Positions 19,667 through 27,780 of a stretch of DNA of 64,000 bases are shown here, piece by piece (the stretch's first letter is position 1; the number at the start of each line of letters is the position of its first letter). This DNA is from Neisseria sp. (GTDB lineage Bacteria; Pseudomonadota; Gammaproteobacteria; Burkholderiales; Neisseriaceae). Position numbers and translations under genes: made by a program. The notes below the pieces were generated by a model. The model searched no databases and was not told the origin of the DNA. It worked only from the letters and a program-made list of their open reading frames with translations. Location of the stretch: positions 1-64,000 of the forward strand of contig NZ_JAUMUI010000003.1 in the NCBI RefSeq assembly GCF_030530745.1. The letters are read 5' to 3'.

Positions 19667-21046
19667 ATGCTTCTTGATTTAAACCGCTATTCTTTCCCCG
19701 TTTTCAACAAAGAAATCAAAAAACTCTCCCTGCTGGCCCTACCCATGCTGCTGGCTCAGGTGGCTCAGGTGGGCATCGGTTTCGTCGACACGGTGATGGC
19801 CGGTGGTGCGGGCAAAGATGATTTGGCGGCGGTGGCGCTGGGCAGCAGCGCGTTTGCCACCGTGTATATCACCTTTTTGGGGGTGATGACGGCGCTCAAC
19901 CCGATGATCGCCCATCTGTTCGGCGCAGGCAAAACCGCAGAAGTGGGCGAAACGGGGCGGCAGGGCCTCTGGTTCGGCATCATGCTGGGGCTTATCGGTA
20001 TGCTGCTGCTGTGGGCGGCGGTGCCGCTGTTCCAGTATTTTCTAAACCTGAGCGGCAAGGTGGAGCGGATGATGGGGCATTATCTGCTGTTTGCAGGTTT
20101 GGCCATGCCCGCCGCGATGGTGCACCGCGCCCTGCACGCTTATGCTTCCAGCCTCAACCGCCCGCGTGCGATTATGGTGGTGAGTTTTTTGGCGTTTCTG
20201 CTGAATATTCCGCTCAATTATATGTTTGTGTTCGGTAAATTCGGTATGCCGGCACTGGGCGGCGCGGGCTGCGGTTTGGCCACGGCAGCCGTGTTTTGGT
20301 TCAACGCGGCGGTGTTGTGGCTTTATGTGGCCAAACAGCCTTATTTCCGCCGCTTCGGTTTAACCGCCCGCTTCAGCCGCCCCGATGCCGGCGCTTTCGG
20401 CAGAATTTGGAAGCTGGGCGCGCCCATCGGTTTGTCGTTTTTTCTCGAGGCAAGCCTGTTTTCGTTTATCGTGTTTCTGATCGCCCCGTTGGGCGAAGAC
20501 TATATCGCCGCGCAACAGGTGGTGATCAGCCTCACCGGCGTGATTTATATGATTCCGCAAAGCGTTGGCGCAGCGGGCACGGTGCGGGTGGGTTATTCGC
20601 TCGGCCGCGGCGAATATGCGCGGGCGCGTTATATTTCGGGCGTATCGCTGGTGTTGGGTTTAGTGTTGGCCGTGCTGACCGCCTTGCTGCTGGTGCTGCT
20701 GCGCCGCCCGCTGGCGGGTATGTATACCGATGACGCCGCCGTGTTGGGCATTGCTGCCGCCGTGCTGCTGTTTGCGGCGGTGTTCCAGCTTGCCGACAGT
20801 ACCCAATGCGTGGCTTCTTATGCGCTGCGCGGCTATAAAATGACCAAAGTGCCCATGCTGATACACGCGCTGGCGTTTTGGGGTTTCGGCCTGCTGCCCG
20901 GCTATGCGCTTGCCTACGGCTTGGATATGGGCATTTATGGTTTCTGGACGGCACTGGTGCTGTCGCTTTCGGTGGCGGCGGTGCTGCTGGTTTGGTATTT
21001 GGAATGGTGCAGCCGCAGGGAAGCGGCACGTAAAAGGATGTTGTGA
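19667..21046 (+). CDS. norM: MATE-family multidrug efflux transporter
   Basis: The 459-residue inner-membrane protein has about twelve hydrophobic helices. LALPMLLAQVAQVGIGFVDT followed by VMAGGAGKDDLAAVALG is nearly the same as recalled neisserial NorM, and the length is identical. It exports cationic drugs and dyes in exchange for Na+ or H+. FLEASLFSFIVFLIAPLGED in the second half is also conserved. Its stop overlaps the murB start region by one base, so the two genes are probably co-transcribed. Confidence 0.95.
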   Translation: MLLDLNRYSFPVFNKEIKKLSLLALPMLLAQVAQVGIGFVDTVMAGGAGKDDLAAVALGSSAFATVYITFLGVMTALNPMIAHLFGAGKTAEVGETGRQGLWFGIMLGLIGMLLLWAAVPLFQYFLNLSGKVERMMGHYLLFAGLAMPAAMVHRALHAYASSLNRPRAIMVVSFLAFLLNIPLNYMFVFGKFGMPALGGAGCGLATAAVFWFNAAVLWLYVAKQPYFRRFGLTARFSRPDAGAFGRIWKLGAPIGLSFFLEASLFSFIVFLIAPLGEDYIAAQQVVISLTGVIYMIPQSVGAAGTVRVGYSLGRGEYARARYISGVSLVLGLVLAVLTALLLVLLRRPLAGMYTDDAAVLGIAAAVLLFAAVFQLADSTQCVASYALRGYKMTKVPMLIHALAFWGFGLLPGYALAYGLDMGIYGFWTALVLSLSVAAVLLVWYLEWCSRREAARKRML

Positions 21047-22104
21047 TGCAAGTAATGCACGATGTGGACTTAACCCCGCTCAACACGTTCGGCCTCAAAG
21101 CCCGCGCGCGTGATTTTGCGGTGCTGGAACATGAAAACGACCTGCACGAAATTGTGAAACTGCCCGCATTCGAGCGAAAAAGCGTGCTGTGGCTGGGCGG
21201 CGGCAGCAATATTCTGCTGATGCGTGATTATCAAGGTTTGGTAGTTCATGTAAAAAATAAGGGAATCCGCGAACTTTTCCGTTCAGACGGCATCGTTTAT
21301 ATAGAAGCGCAGGCGGGCGAAGTGTGGCACGACTTTGTGCTGCACACGCTTGAGGAAGGCTTGAGCGGGCTGGAAAACCTGAGCCTGATTCCCGGCAGTG
21401 TAGGTGCATCGCCCGTGCAGAACATCGGCGCCTACGGCGTGGAAGTGAAAGACGTGATACACAGCGTGCGCTGCTTCGATTTAGACACCCGCACGTTTGT
21501 TACGCTCAATAATGCCGACTGCCGTTTTTCCTACCGTGAAAGCCTGTTCAAACAGGCTGGCAAAGGGCGGTATGTGATTACCGCCGTGGTGTTCGCCCTA
21601 AGCGGAACCTTCCGCCCCAACATACGCTACGGCGACCTGGCCGCAGTGGTGGAACAAGCCTGCGCGGGGCGTAAAATCACGGCGAAAGACGTATCCGACG
21701 CCGTGTGTTTTATCCGCTCGGGCAAACTGCCCGACCCCGCAACGCTCGGCAACGTTGGCAGCTTTTTCAAAAACCCCGTGGTAGATGCACAAACGGCGCA
21801 GAAAATGCTGGCGCAGTACCCCGCCATGCCGCACTATCCGCAGGCCGACGGTTCGGTCAAACTGGCCGCAGGCTGGCTGATCGACCGCTGCAACCTCAAA
21901 GGATTCCAAATCGGCGGCGCGGCCGTTCACGAAAAACAGGCGCTGGTGTTGGTAAACAAACAACAGGCAGAGGCGCAAGATGTTTACGCATTGGCACAGC
22001 ACGTCTGCCGCACCGTGCAGCAAACCTTCGGCGTGGCTTTGCACACAGAACCCACCTGGCTGCCGGCAGATTTTCATGAACAAACCCCGCCACAGGCCGT
22101 CTGA
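21046..22104 (+). CDS. murB: UDP-N-acetylenolpyruvoylglucosamine reductase
   Basis: The 352-residue flavoenzyme reduces UDP-GlcNAc-enolpyruvate to UDP-MurNAc in the cytoplasm, an early peptidoglycan step. DLTPLNTFGLKARA starts the FAD domain. LWLGGGSNILL, the block LIPGSVGASPVQNIGAYGVE and NVGSFFKNPVV are family signatures. ATG 21046 overlaps the norM stop (TGATG), with AGGA seven bases upstream; a GTG at 21043 is also in frame. A DUS lies inside the coding region near 21282, and the gene ends within another DUS. Confidence 0.95.
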   Translation: MQVMHDVDLTPLNTFGLKARARDFAVLEHENDLHEIVKLPAFERKSVLWLGGGSNILLMRDYQGLVVHVKNKGIRELFRSDGIVYIEAQAGEVWHDFVLHTLEEGLSGLENLSLIPGSVGASPVQNIGAYGVEVKDVIHSVRCFDLDTRTFVTLNNADCRFSYRESLFKQAGKGRYVITAVVFALSGTFRPNIRYGDLAAVVEQACAGRKITAKDVSDAVCFIRSGKLPDPATLGNVGSFFKNPVVDAQTAQKMLAQYPAMPHYPQADGSVKLAAGWLIDRCNLKGFQIGGAAVHEKQALVLVNKQQAEAQDVYALAQHVCRTVQQTFGVALHTEPTWLPADFHEQTPPQAV

Positions 22105-22194
22105 AAAACAAGAAGTTTTAGAGTATAAATACTTTTTATTGATATAATCACTGCCGATAGAATTAATAAAACCGCCGTAATAAGGAGTTTTCTC

Positions 22195-22875
22195 ATGGCG
22201 AAAGACAGCAAACAAAACACATATCAGCGCATTATCGAATCCGCGCTCGTCCTCTTCAACGAAGAAGGCGAGCGCAACATCAGCACCAACCACATCGCCG
22301 CCCACCTGAGCATCAGCCCCGGCAACCTCTACTACCACTTCCGCAACAAAGACGAAATCATCGTGCAGCTTTTCAAACGCTACAGCGACGATTTGCTCGG
22401 CTACCTGCAAAACGCCGAGCTGCCCGCAGGCGTTTGCGAAGCCGTGGGATATATGTCGGGCATTTACGACGTGATGTGGCGCTACCGCTTCCTCTTCAGC
22501 GACGTCAACACCCTGCTCGCCCGCAGCGCCGAGCTTTTGGGCGAACACAACAACTTCACCCAGGCCAAAGTGTCGCCGCTCTTGGTAAACCTGCTCACCC
22601 GCCTCAACGGCCTCAACATCATCAAGGCTGACGAAACCGCCATGAACGATCTGGCGGTGAATATGTGGATAGTAACCAAATACTGGTTCGACTTCGACGG
22701 CTCCATCCGCGGCCGCGCCAAACTGAGCGAAGATTCCAAAGTGCGCGGCATCGGCCGCACCCTCAGCCTGCTGCGCCCCTACCTGCTGGAACAATATGTG
22801 GCTGAGTTCGACCAAACCATCAAAAACCTCACCCCCGAATCGGAATGCGTGCAGCAAAACGCGCCGGCACATTAA
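22195..22875 (+). CDS. TetR-family transcriptional regulator
   Basis: The 226-residue protein has an N-terminal helix-turn-helix: ALVLFNEEGERNISTNHIAA then HLSISPGNLYYHFRNKDEII, about residues 14-55. The C-terminal part is a ligand domain of unknown specificity. AAGGAG lies eight bases before the ATG. The target is unclear; the adjacent norM-murB unit reads the same way, so simple divergent repression is not suggested. Confidence 0.85.
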   Translation: MAKDSKQNTYQRIIESALVLFNEEGERNISTNHIAAHLSISPGNLYYHFRNKDEIIVQLFKRYSDDLLGYLQNAELPAGVCEAVGYMSGIYDVMWRYRFLFSDVNTLLARSAELLGEHNNFTQAKVSPLLVNLLTRLNGLNIIKADETAMNDLAVNMWIVTKYWFDFDGSIRGRAKLSEDSKVRGIGRTLSLLRPYLLEQYVAEFDQTIKNLTPESECVQQNAPAH

Positions 22876-23067
22876 ATAACAAGGCCGTTTGAGAAAGATT
22901 CTTAACTTATCCAAGCATTGGGACAGTTTAGTTTTTTTCCAGACGGCCCCTGCTTTTTCGGCGGACAACAGCTATTTTACCCATTTAGCTTTTTATTCAA
23001 TTTTTTTTGGTATATTTTTAAAATTAATTTAATTTTAAAACAAATAGTTATTAAATTATTTTTTAAT

Positions 23068-23086
23068 AGTAACAATTATCATTTGC
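23068..23086 (+). promoter_or_regulatory. Candidate Fur box
   Basis: The segment around AACAATTATCATTTGC matches about two thirds of the Fur consensus GATAATGATAATCATTATC and overlaps the -35 element of the promoter at 23083-23110. It predicts repression of the HugZ-like gene when iron is plentiful. Confidence 0.5.
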
Positions 23087-23110
23087 AAAATTTTATATTT
23101 TGCGTATAAT
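23083..23110 (+). promoter_or_regulatory. Sigma-70 promoter of the HugZ-like gene
   Basis: TTGCAA and a perfect TATAAT are separated by 16 bases, 46 bases before the ATG, in a strikingly AT-rich stretch (about 22975-23110). Confidence 0.6.
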
Positions 23111-23155
23111 GCATTCCAACGGTTAGGCAAACAACAGCAGCGAAAGGAGAACGAA

Positions 23156-23632
23156 ATGCCCGAAAGCATTTTTAAACAGGTTTCTCTGGATATTCTGAGG
23201 CTGCACCAAAAAGCCGTACGCACACTTTTGGCCACCGGTTGTAGCGGCAGCCCCGAAATCCACGATGCGGTGTTTGTTACTCTGAACGGCAGATATTATG
23301 TCTGGCTTTCCGAAAGCCCGCAAAACGAACCGGAAACCGGCATCCTGCTGATTGAAGCCGAAGATGCCCCCACCCGTCTGAGCTGGGTTGCCGGAGCCCG
23401 CAAGCTTAAGAAACAAGACAGTTTGTACCGTCGTGCCGCAGCCGCCCTGCAGCGCCGTATCAGCCCCACACGGGCAAAATCCTGCCAAACAGGATGCCCC
23501 TGCCTGTTGGAGCTTACCCCGCAGCAAGGCCGTCTGACAGTCGGCGACAATAGAGATTTTACGCTTTCGCCTTCCGATTTGATGAAGGCTCTATATCCGG
23601 CAAAACAGACAATAAAAGCATTTGCCCCGTAA
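23156..23632 (+). CDS. HugZ/HutZ-like haem utilisation protein
   Basis: The 158-residue protein resembles the split-barrel FMN-binding fold of HugZ/HutZ haem-degrading proteins. The N-terminal barrel strand VFVTLNGRYYVWLSES and the block IEAEDAPTRLSWVAGARKL correspond to the family's EDE...FARKR region. The C-terminal LLELTPQQGRLTVGD fits the conserved GR.V.G.. motif. It contains a CQTGCPC cluster that is not usual. GGAG lies seven bases before the ATG. A Fur box upstream supports a role in iron or haem acquisition. The assignment rests on motif shape and context, so the exact chemistry is open. Confidence 0.6.
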   Translation: MPESIFKQVSLDILRLHQKAVRTLLATGCSGSPEIHDAVFVTLNGRYYVWLSESPQNEPETGILLIEAEDAPTRLSWVAGARKLKKQDSLYRRAAAALQRRISPTRAKSCQTGCPCLLELTPQQGRLTVGDNRDFTLSPSDLMKALYPAKQTIKAFAP

Positions 23633-23800
23633 CAGTTTTGGTAGTGGTTTGTGTTCCTTTTACGCCCCCTCGCGGGGCGGTTTTTTTTGCCCGGGCGGTG
23701 CAGAAATTTTTTAACGGATATCAGCCCTAAACGCTTGCTATGTAGTAGAATAAAACATTATATTCCGATTTCATATCAAACTTTCATGGAAAACATCACA

Positions 23801-24619
23801 ATGAAGAAAAAAGTTGCTGTTGCTTTGGCTGCTGTTTTGTCGGCAGGTTCGGTTTCTGCCTCACAAGCCAAACGCCCTGTCGAATTTACCGTCGGCAGCG
23901 GGTATTACCGCGAAACCTACCGCGAATACACAAACGGTACCGACCGGCTGATGCAGGAGCGCGGCAACCTTTGGTCGCTTGAAGGCGGCATCAAATATCC
24001 GTTTAACGACCGTCATGCGGCCAAAATCGAAGGCCGCTATTCTCACGGCAAATCCGACTACACCGGCCAATATATGGAAGATTCGTATTATGGCGAAGCG
24101 GTGGTGAAAAGTATTCCCCGCCGCGCTTACGATATCAGGGCTTCTTATGAACACACGCACCCCTTAAACGAGAAACTGGATTTGGTACTCGAAACCGGCT
24201 TGGGGCACCGCATCCTGAAAGACTTGGGCAGCCGCGCAAACCAATATAACTACGATAGAAAAAACCAAATCCTCTACGCCCGTGCAGGCGCAGGTTTGAA
24301 TATCAAACTGCCCGGCTCTTTCGAAATCAGCCCCAAAGCAGCCTATAACCATATGCTTCACGGCCGCCAATACAGCTACCACAGCAGCTACCCCGGCAAG
24401 TTCAAGCAAAGCGGCGGCAGGGGCATAGAAGTGGAAGTACCGGTGTCCAAACGCTTCTCCAATGATTCCAAACTCAGCTTCGGCCCGTTCTACCGCGGCT
24501 GGAAAGTGCCGGATTCCGAGCGCATTTATTCGGTTGACAGCGACGGCCGGCTGTGGAGTGTGCGCGAACCCAAAAATTACACTCACGAAGCCGGCATGAA
24601 ACTGCAATACAGCTTCTAA
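23801..24619 (+). CDS. Outer-membrane beta-barrel protein
   Basis: The 272-residue protein has a signal peptide (MKKKVAVALAAVLSAGSVSA, cut near residue 20-22) and many alternating-polarity strands rich in Tyr and Arg. It ends in LQYSF, the terminal Phe signature recognised by the barrel assembly machinery. About ten to twelve strands seem possible. I do not recognise a specific family. The open frame continues upstream to 23651 but only the ATG at 23801 gives a signal peptide. It follows the HugZ-like gene on the same strand; a gap of 168 bases makes independent expression likely. Confidence 0.75.
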   Translation: MKKKVAVALAAVLSAGSVSASQAKRPVEFTVGSGYYRETYREYTNGTDRLMQERGNLWSLEGGIKYPFNDRHAAKIEGRYSHGKSDYTGQYMEDSYYGEAVVKSIPRRAYDIRASYEHTHPLNEKLDLVLETGLGHRILKDLGSRANQYNYDRKNQILYARAGAGLNIKLPGSFEISPKAAYNHMLHGRQYSYHSSYPGKFKQSGGRGIEVEVPVSKRFSNDSKLSFGPFYRGWKVPDSERIYSVDSDGRLWSVREPKNYTHEAGMKLQYSF

Positions 24620-24631
24620 GCCGCTTGCAAA

Positions 24632-24686
24632 CCGGGGCTTTCAGACGGCCTGTATAAATAAGCCGTCTGAAAACCCCGGTTTTTTT
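24632..24686. terminator. DUS hairpin terminator with T-run
   Basis: ACCGGGGCTTTCAGACGGC pairs with GCCGTCTGAAAACCCCGGT around about twelve bases, followed by TTTTTTT. It lies between the convergent barrel-protein gene and rnhA. Confidence 0.8.
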
Positions 24687-24699
24687 TGCCCACGCCGTA

Positions 24700-25158
24700 T
24701 CAAGCGCCGTTGCCGGCACCCTTTGCAAACTGCGCCGCACCGCGGTTGGCCAGCCCGTCGGCGCGCTCGTTTTCCGCATGGCCCGCATGGCCTTTCACCC
24801 ATGCCCATGTAACGTCGTGCAGATGAACCAAACGGTCGAGTTCGCGCCACAAATCTTCGTTTTTCACCGGCTGCTTGGCGGCGGTTTTCCAGCCGTTTTT
24901 CTTCCAACCGTGTATCCAGCTTTCCATACCGTTTTTCACATATTGCGAATCGGTGCAGATTTCCACGCTGCTGCGGCGTTTCAAAGCCTTCAATCCTTCG
25001 ATAACGGCCGTCAGCTCCATGCGGTTGTTGGTGGTTTCGGCCTCGCCGCCGAACAGCTCTTTTTCGTGCGTGCCGTAACGCAGCAGCACACCCCAGCCGC
25101 CCGCGCCAGGGTTGCCTTTGCAGGCGCCGTCGGTGTAGAGGTAAACGGTTTTGTCCAT
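24700..25158 (-). CDS. rnhA: Ribonuclease HI
   Basis: The 152-residue enzyme cleaves the RNA strand of RNA-DNA hybrids. The four catalytic acids are in place: Asp in [16 protein letters not shown], Glu in [13 protein letters not shown], Asp in [10 protein letters not shown], and Asp in [11 protein letters not shown]. The histidine in [11 protein letters not shown] assists product release. The full length is typical. Confidence 0.96.
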   Translation of the reverse strand: MDKTVYLYTDGACKGNPGAGGWGVLLRYGTHEKELFGGEAETTNNRMELTAVIEGLKALKRRSSVEICTDSQYVKNGMESWIHGWKKNGWKTAAKQPVKNEDLWRELDRLVHLHDVTWAWVKGHAGHAENERADGLANRGAAQFAKGAGNGA

Positions 25159-25207
25159 GGCTTTTTCCGGTTGAAAATAGAGCGCATCATAACACAGGCC
25201 GTCTGAA

Positions 25208-25349
25208 GAGACCTTTGCAAAACCCTCATCTGCGGCGCATTTCTGCGTTGTGTGCTGCTCGCTCGCCTGCCTATCGTGTGATATGTCTGCGCTCGCTGCG
25301 CTGCTACGCCTTGAACTGCATCCACATCTGGGGGTTTTGCAAAGGTCTC
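25208..25349. mobile_element. MITE-like repeat, copy A (142 bp)
   Basis: The element is bounded by inverted 17-base ends (GAGACCTTTGCAAAACC on the left, its complement on the right) and carries no gene. It is flanked by the 5-bp direct repeat CTGAA. Removing it with one CTGAA restores a long perfect palindrome built on a DUS pair (ATAACACAGGCCGTCTGAAA and its complement). Its reverse complement matches copy B at 52326-52483 along nearly the whole length. Confidence 0.8.
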
Positions 25350-25415
25350 CTGAAACATTTTTTCAGACGGCCTGTGTTATGATGCGCATCTTTAGAAACC
25401 AATCTGCCGATTCTG

Positions 25416-25655
25416 ATGAACGCCCGCAAAACCTACCTGCTCGGTATCGCCTTTTTTACCGTTTTATTTATGGCCTTGGTGCTGCTGGGAAGCTGGCTGC
25501 TTTCGGTTGAAAGCAAACAGTTTGCCGTTGCCGCCTTCCTGTTCGCCTTCTCAGCCGTGTTCGGGCAGATTGCCTGCCTGGCGCTCTACGCCCGCCAAAC
25601 CGCGCGCGAAAAAGCCGCTTCGGCAGCCAAACCGCAGGAAAACCGCCATGTTTGA
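25416..25655 (+). CDS. Small two-helix membrane protein
   Basis: The 79-residue protein has two predicted membrane helices (about residues 7-29 and 36-60) and a charged C-terminal tail rich in Ala and Lys. I do not recognise a family. The end overlaps the start of rdgB by eight bases, which implies co-translation. Confidence 0.7.
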   Translation: MNARKTYLLGIAFFTVLFMALVLLGSWLLSVESKQFAVAAFLFAFSAVFGQIACLALYARQTAREKAASAAKPQENRHV

Positions 25656-26253
25656 CCAAATCGTTTTAGCTAGCGGCAACGCGGGCAAGCTGAAAGAATT
25701 TTCGCGCTGGTTTGCCCAACGCCGCATCGAAGTGCTGCCGCAGTCCCGCTTCAACGTGCCCGAGTGCCCCGAACCGCACCTTACCTTTATCGAAAACGCC
25801 ATCGCCAAAGCCCGCCACGCCAGCAAACACAGCGGCAAACCCGCACTGGCCGACGACAGCGGCATCTGCGCCCAAGCCTTAGGCGGCGCGCCCGGCATTT
25901 ATTCGGCGCGCTTCGCAGGCGAAAACCCGAAGTCCGACGCCGCCAACAACGCCAAACTTTCCGCCGAACTGGCCGGCAAGGCCGACAAAAGCTGTTACTA
26001 CGTTTGCGTGCTGGCGCTGGTGCGCCACGAAAACGACCCGCAGCCGCTGATTGCCGAAGGCATCTGGCGCGGCGTGTGGCAAGACACGCCCGCCGGCAGC
26101 AACGGTTTCGGCTACGACCCGCATTTTTTCCTGCCCGAGTTAGGCCGCACCGCCGCCGAGCTGGACCCCGAAACCAAAAACCGCATCAGCCACCGCGGTT
26201 TGGCCCTGGCCGGGCTGGAAAAGAAAATCGATTTGCTGTACCCGCAGCCTTAA
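25648..26253 (+). CDS. rdgB: dITP/XTP pyrophosphatase (Ham1 family)
   Basis: The 201-residue enzyme hydrolyses non-canonical purine triphosphates such as dITP and XTP, keeping them out of DNA. The start IVLASGNAGKLKEFSRWF is the nucleotide-binding motif, and TFIENAIAKARHAS, ADDSGICAQALGGAPGIYSA and GFGYDPHFFLPELG are family signatures. ATG 25648 is chosen because MFDQIVLASGN matches the family start; the frame is open back to 25507. Confidence 0.95.
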   Translation: MFDQIVLASGNAGKLKEFSRWFAQRRIEVLPQSRFNVPECPEPHLTFIENAIAKARHASKHSGKPALADDSGICAQALGGAPGIYSARFAGENPKSDAANNAKLSAELAGKADKSCYYVCVLALVRHENDPQPLIAEGIWRGVWQDTPAGSNGFGYDPHFFLPELGRTAAELDPETKNRISHRGLALAGLEKKIDLLYPQP

Positions 26254-26430
26254 AGGCCGCGGCCTTGCAAAACAACTTCCGAGCATATGAATAACGCCTG
26301 CAAAACTCAAGCGGTTGCAAAGTATTCTGCCAAGCCTTCAGGCCGTCTGAAAACGCAGTTGCCGTGAGGAAACAAGTTTCTGCGAAGCTAAAACACCGTT
26401 TGACAACCTCCCGCAAATTTTCCCAACCCC

Positions 26431-27606
26431 ATGACCGCCATCACCTTTCCCCGCCCCGGCCATCTTGCCGCCCTGCCGCCCTTGTCGCTCTATATCCATA
26501 TCCCGTGGTGCGTGCGCAAATGCCCTTATTGCGACTTCAATTCCCACCAAGCCAAAAACGGCCTGCCCGAAGACGCTTATATCGACGCGCTGCTCACCGA
26601 TTTGCAAAGCGAACTGCCCAACGTTTGGGGGCGTGCGGTGGAAACCGTGTTTATCGGCGGCGGCACGCCCAGCCTGTTTCAGGCGGCCTCGATAAACCGC
26701 CTGCTTAACGGCGTGCGTTCGCTGGTAAAGCTGCAACCGCAGGCCGAAATCACGCTCGAAGCCAACCCCGGCACGTTTGAAAAAGAGAAGTTTCAAGGGT
26801 TTAAAGACGCAGGTATCACACGCCTTTCCATCGGCGTGCAGAGTTTCGACAATGCCGCGCTGCAAAGTTTGGGGCGCATCCACAACCACCGCGAAGCCTT
26901 AGCAGCCATTGAAACCGCACTGAACCTATTCGAACGGGTAAATATCGACCTGATGTACGCCCTACCGAACCAAACCGTTCAGACGGCCTTGCACGACATA
27001 CAAACCGCTATCGCTTCGGGCGCAAACCACATCAGCGCCTACCACCTCACGATGGAGCCGAACACGCCGTTCGGCCACACCCCGCCGCCCGGCCTGCCGC
27101 AAGACGAAGCCGCACTCGACATCGAAGAAACCGTGCACGGCGCGCTGGCAGAGGCAGGCTTCGCACACTACGAAACCTCGGCCTTTGCCCGCCCCGGCCA
27201 TACCTGCCGCCACAACCTCAATTATTGGCAGTTCGGCGACTACATCGGCATCGGTGCCGGCGCTCACGGCAAAATTTCCTACCCCGATCACATCGAACGC
27301 ACCGTGCGCCGCCGCCACCCCAACGATTATCTGGCCGCCATGCACGGCAGAGTTTCAGACGGCATCGGACGCCAAACCGTTGCAGCGGAAGATTTGCCGT
27401 TTGAGTTTATGATGAACGCCCTACGCTTAACCGACGGTGTGCCCGCCGCATGGTTGCAAGAACGCACCGGCGTGTCCGCCGCCAAAATCGCCGCCCGACT
27501 CCGTGCCGCCCGAACCAAAGGCTTGCTGGACAACGACCCGCTTTATTTCAGGCCGTCTGAAACCGGGCGGCGGTTTCTCAACGATTTGCTGCAATGCTTT
27601 TTGTGA
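26431..27606 (+). CDS. hemW: Haem chaperone / radical SAM protein HemW
   Basis: The 391-residue radical-SAM protein has the cluster motif CVRKCPYC (C27, C31, C34) in HIPWCVRKCPYCDFNSH. GGGTPSLF is the SAM-contacting block. The tyrosine- and histidine-containing HISAYHLTMEPNTPF matches HemW, which binds and delivers haem and lacks coproporphyrinogen oxidase activity. The C-terminal HemN-like domain is complete. Several DUS lie inside the coding sequence (near 26988, 27353 and 27550). Confidence 0.9.
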   Translation: MTAITFPRPGHLAALPPLSLYIHIPWCVRKCPYCDFNSHQAKNGLPEDAYIDALLTDLQSELPNVWGRAVETVFIGGGTPSLFQAASINRLLNGVRSLVKLQPQAEITLEANPGTFEKEKFQGFKDAGITRLSIGVQSFDNAALQSLGRIHNHREALAAIETALNLFERVNIDLMYALPNQTVQTALHDIQTAIASGANHISAYHLTMEPNTPFGHTPPPGLPQDEAALDIEETVHGALAEAGFAHYETSAFARPGHTCRHNLNYWQFGDYIGIGAGAHGKISYPDHIERTVRRRHPNDYLAAMHGRVSDGIGRQTVAAEDLPFEFMMNALRLTDGVPAAWLQERTGVSAAKIAARLRAARTKGLLDNDPLYFRPSETGRRFLNDLLQCFL

Positions 27607-27720
27607 AGAAGTGGTTTTGCATCGGGAAAATAACCGATACCCGGATTAAGCCCGAGTATGGCGGAAAATCAACATTTCTGCTTAAACAGAAGTTTAAAAA
27701 TCCTCCGCTTCAAAGCAAAC

Positions 27721-27752
27721 AAAAGGGTTGGTAACTCCAACCCTTTTGTTTT
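27721..27752. terminator. Bidirectional terminator, hemW / alaA
   Basis: AAAAGGGTTGG and CCAACCCTTTT form a perfect 11-bp stem with a five-base loop, with T-runs on both strands, between convergent genes. Unlike most terminators here it contains no DUS. Confidence 0.85.
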
Positions 27753-27780
27753 GCCCGCCGCTGATAAACTGCAATGGCCG

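Noticed and set aside
21598-22968. A 456-codon open frame on the minus strand
   Set aside because: It lies antisense to murB and the TetR gene, crosses their intergenic region, and resembles no family.
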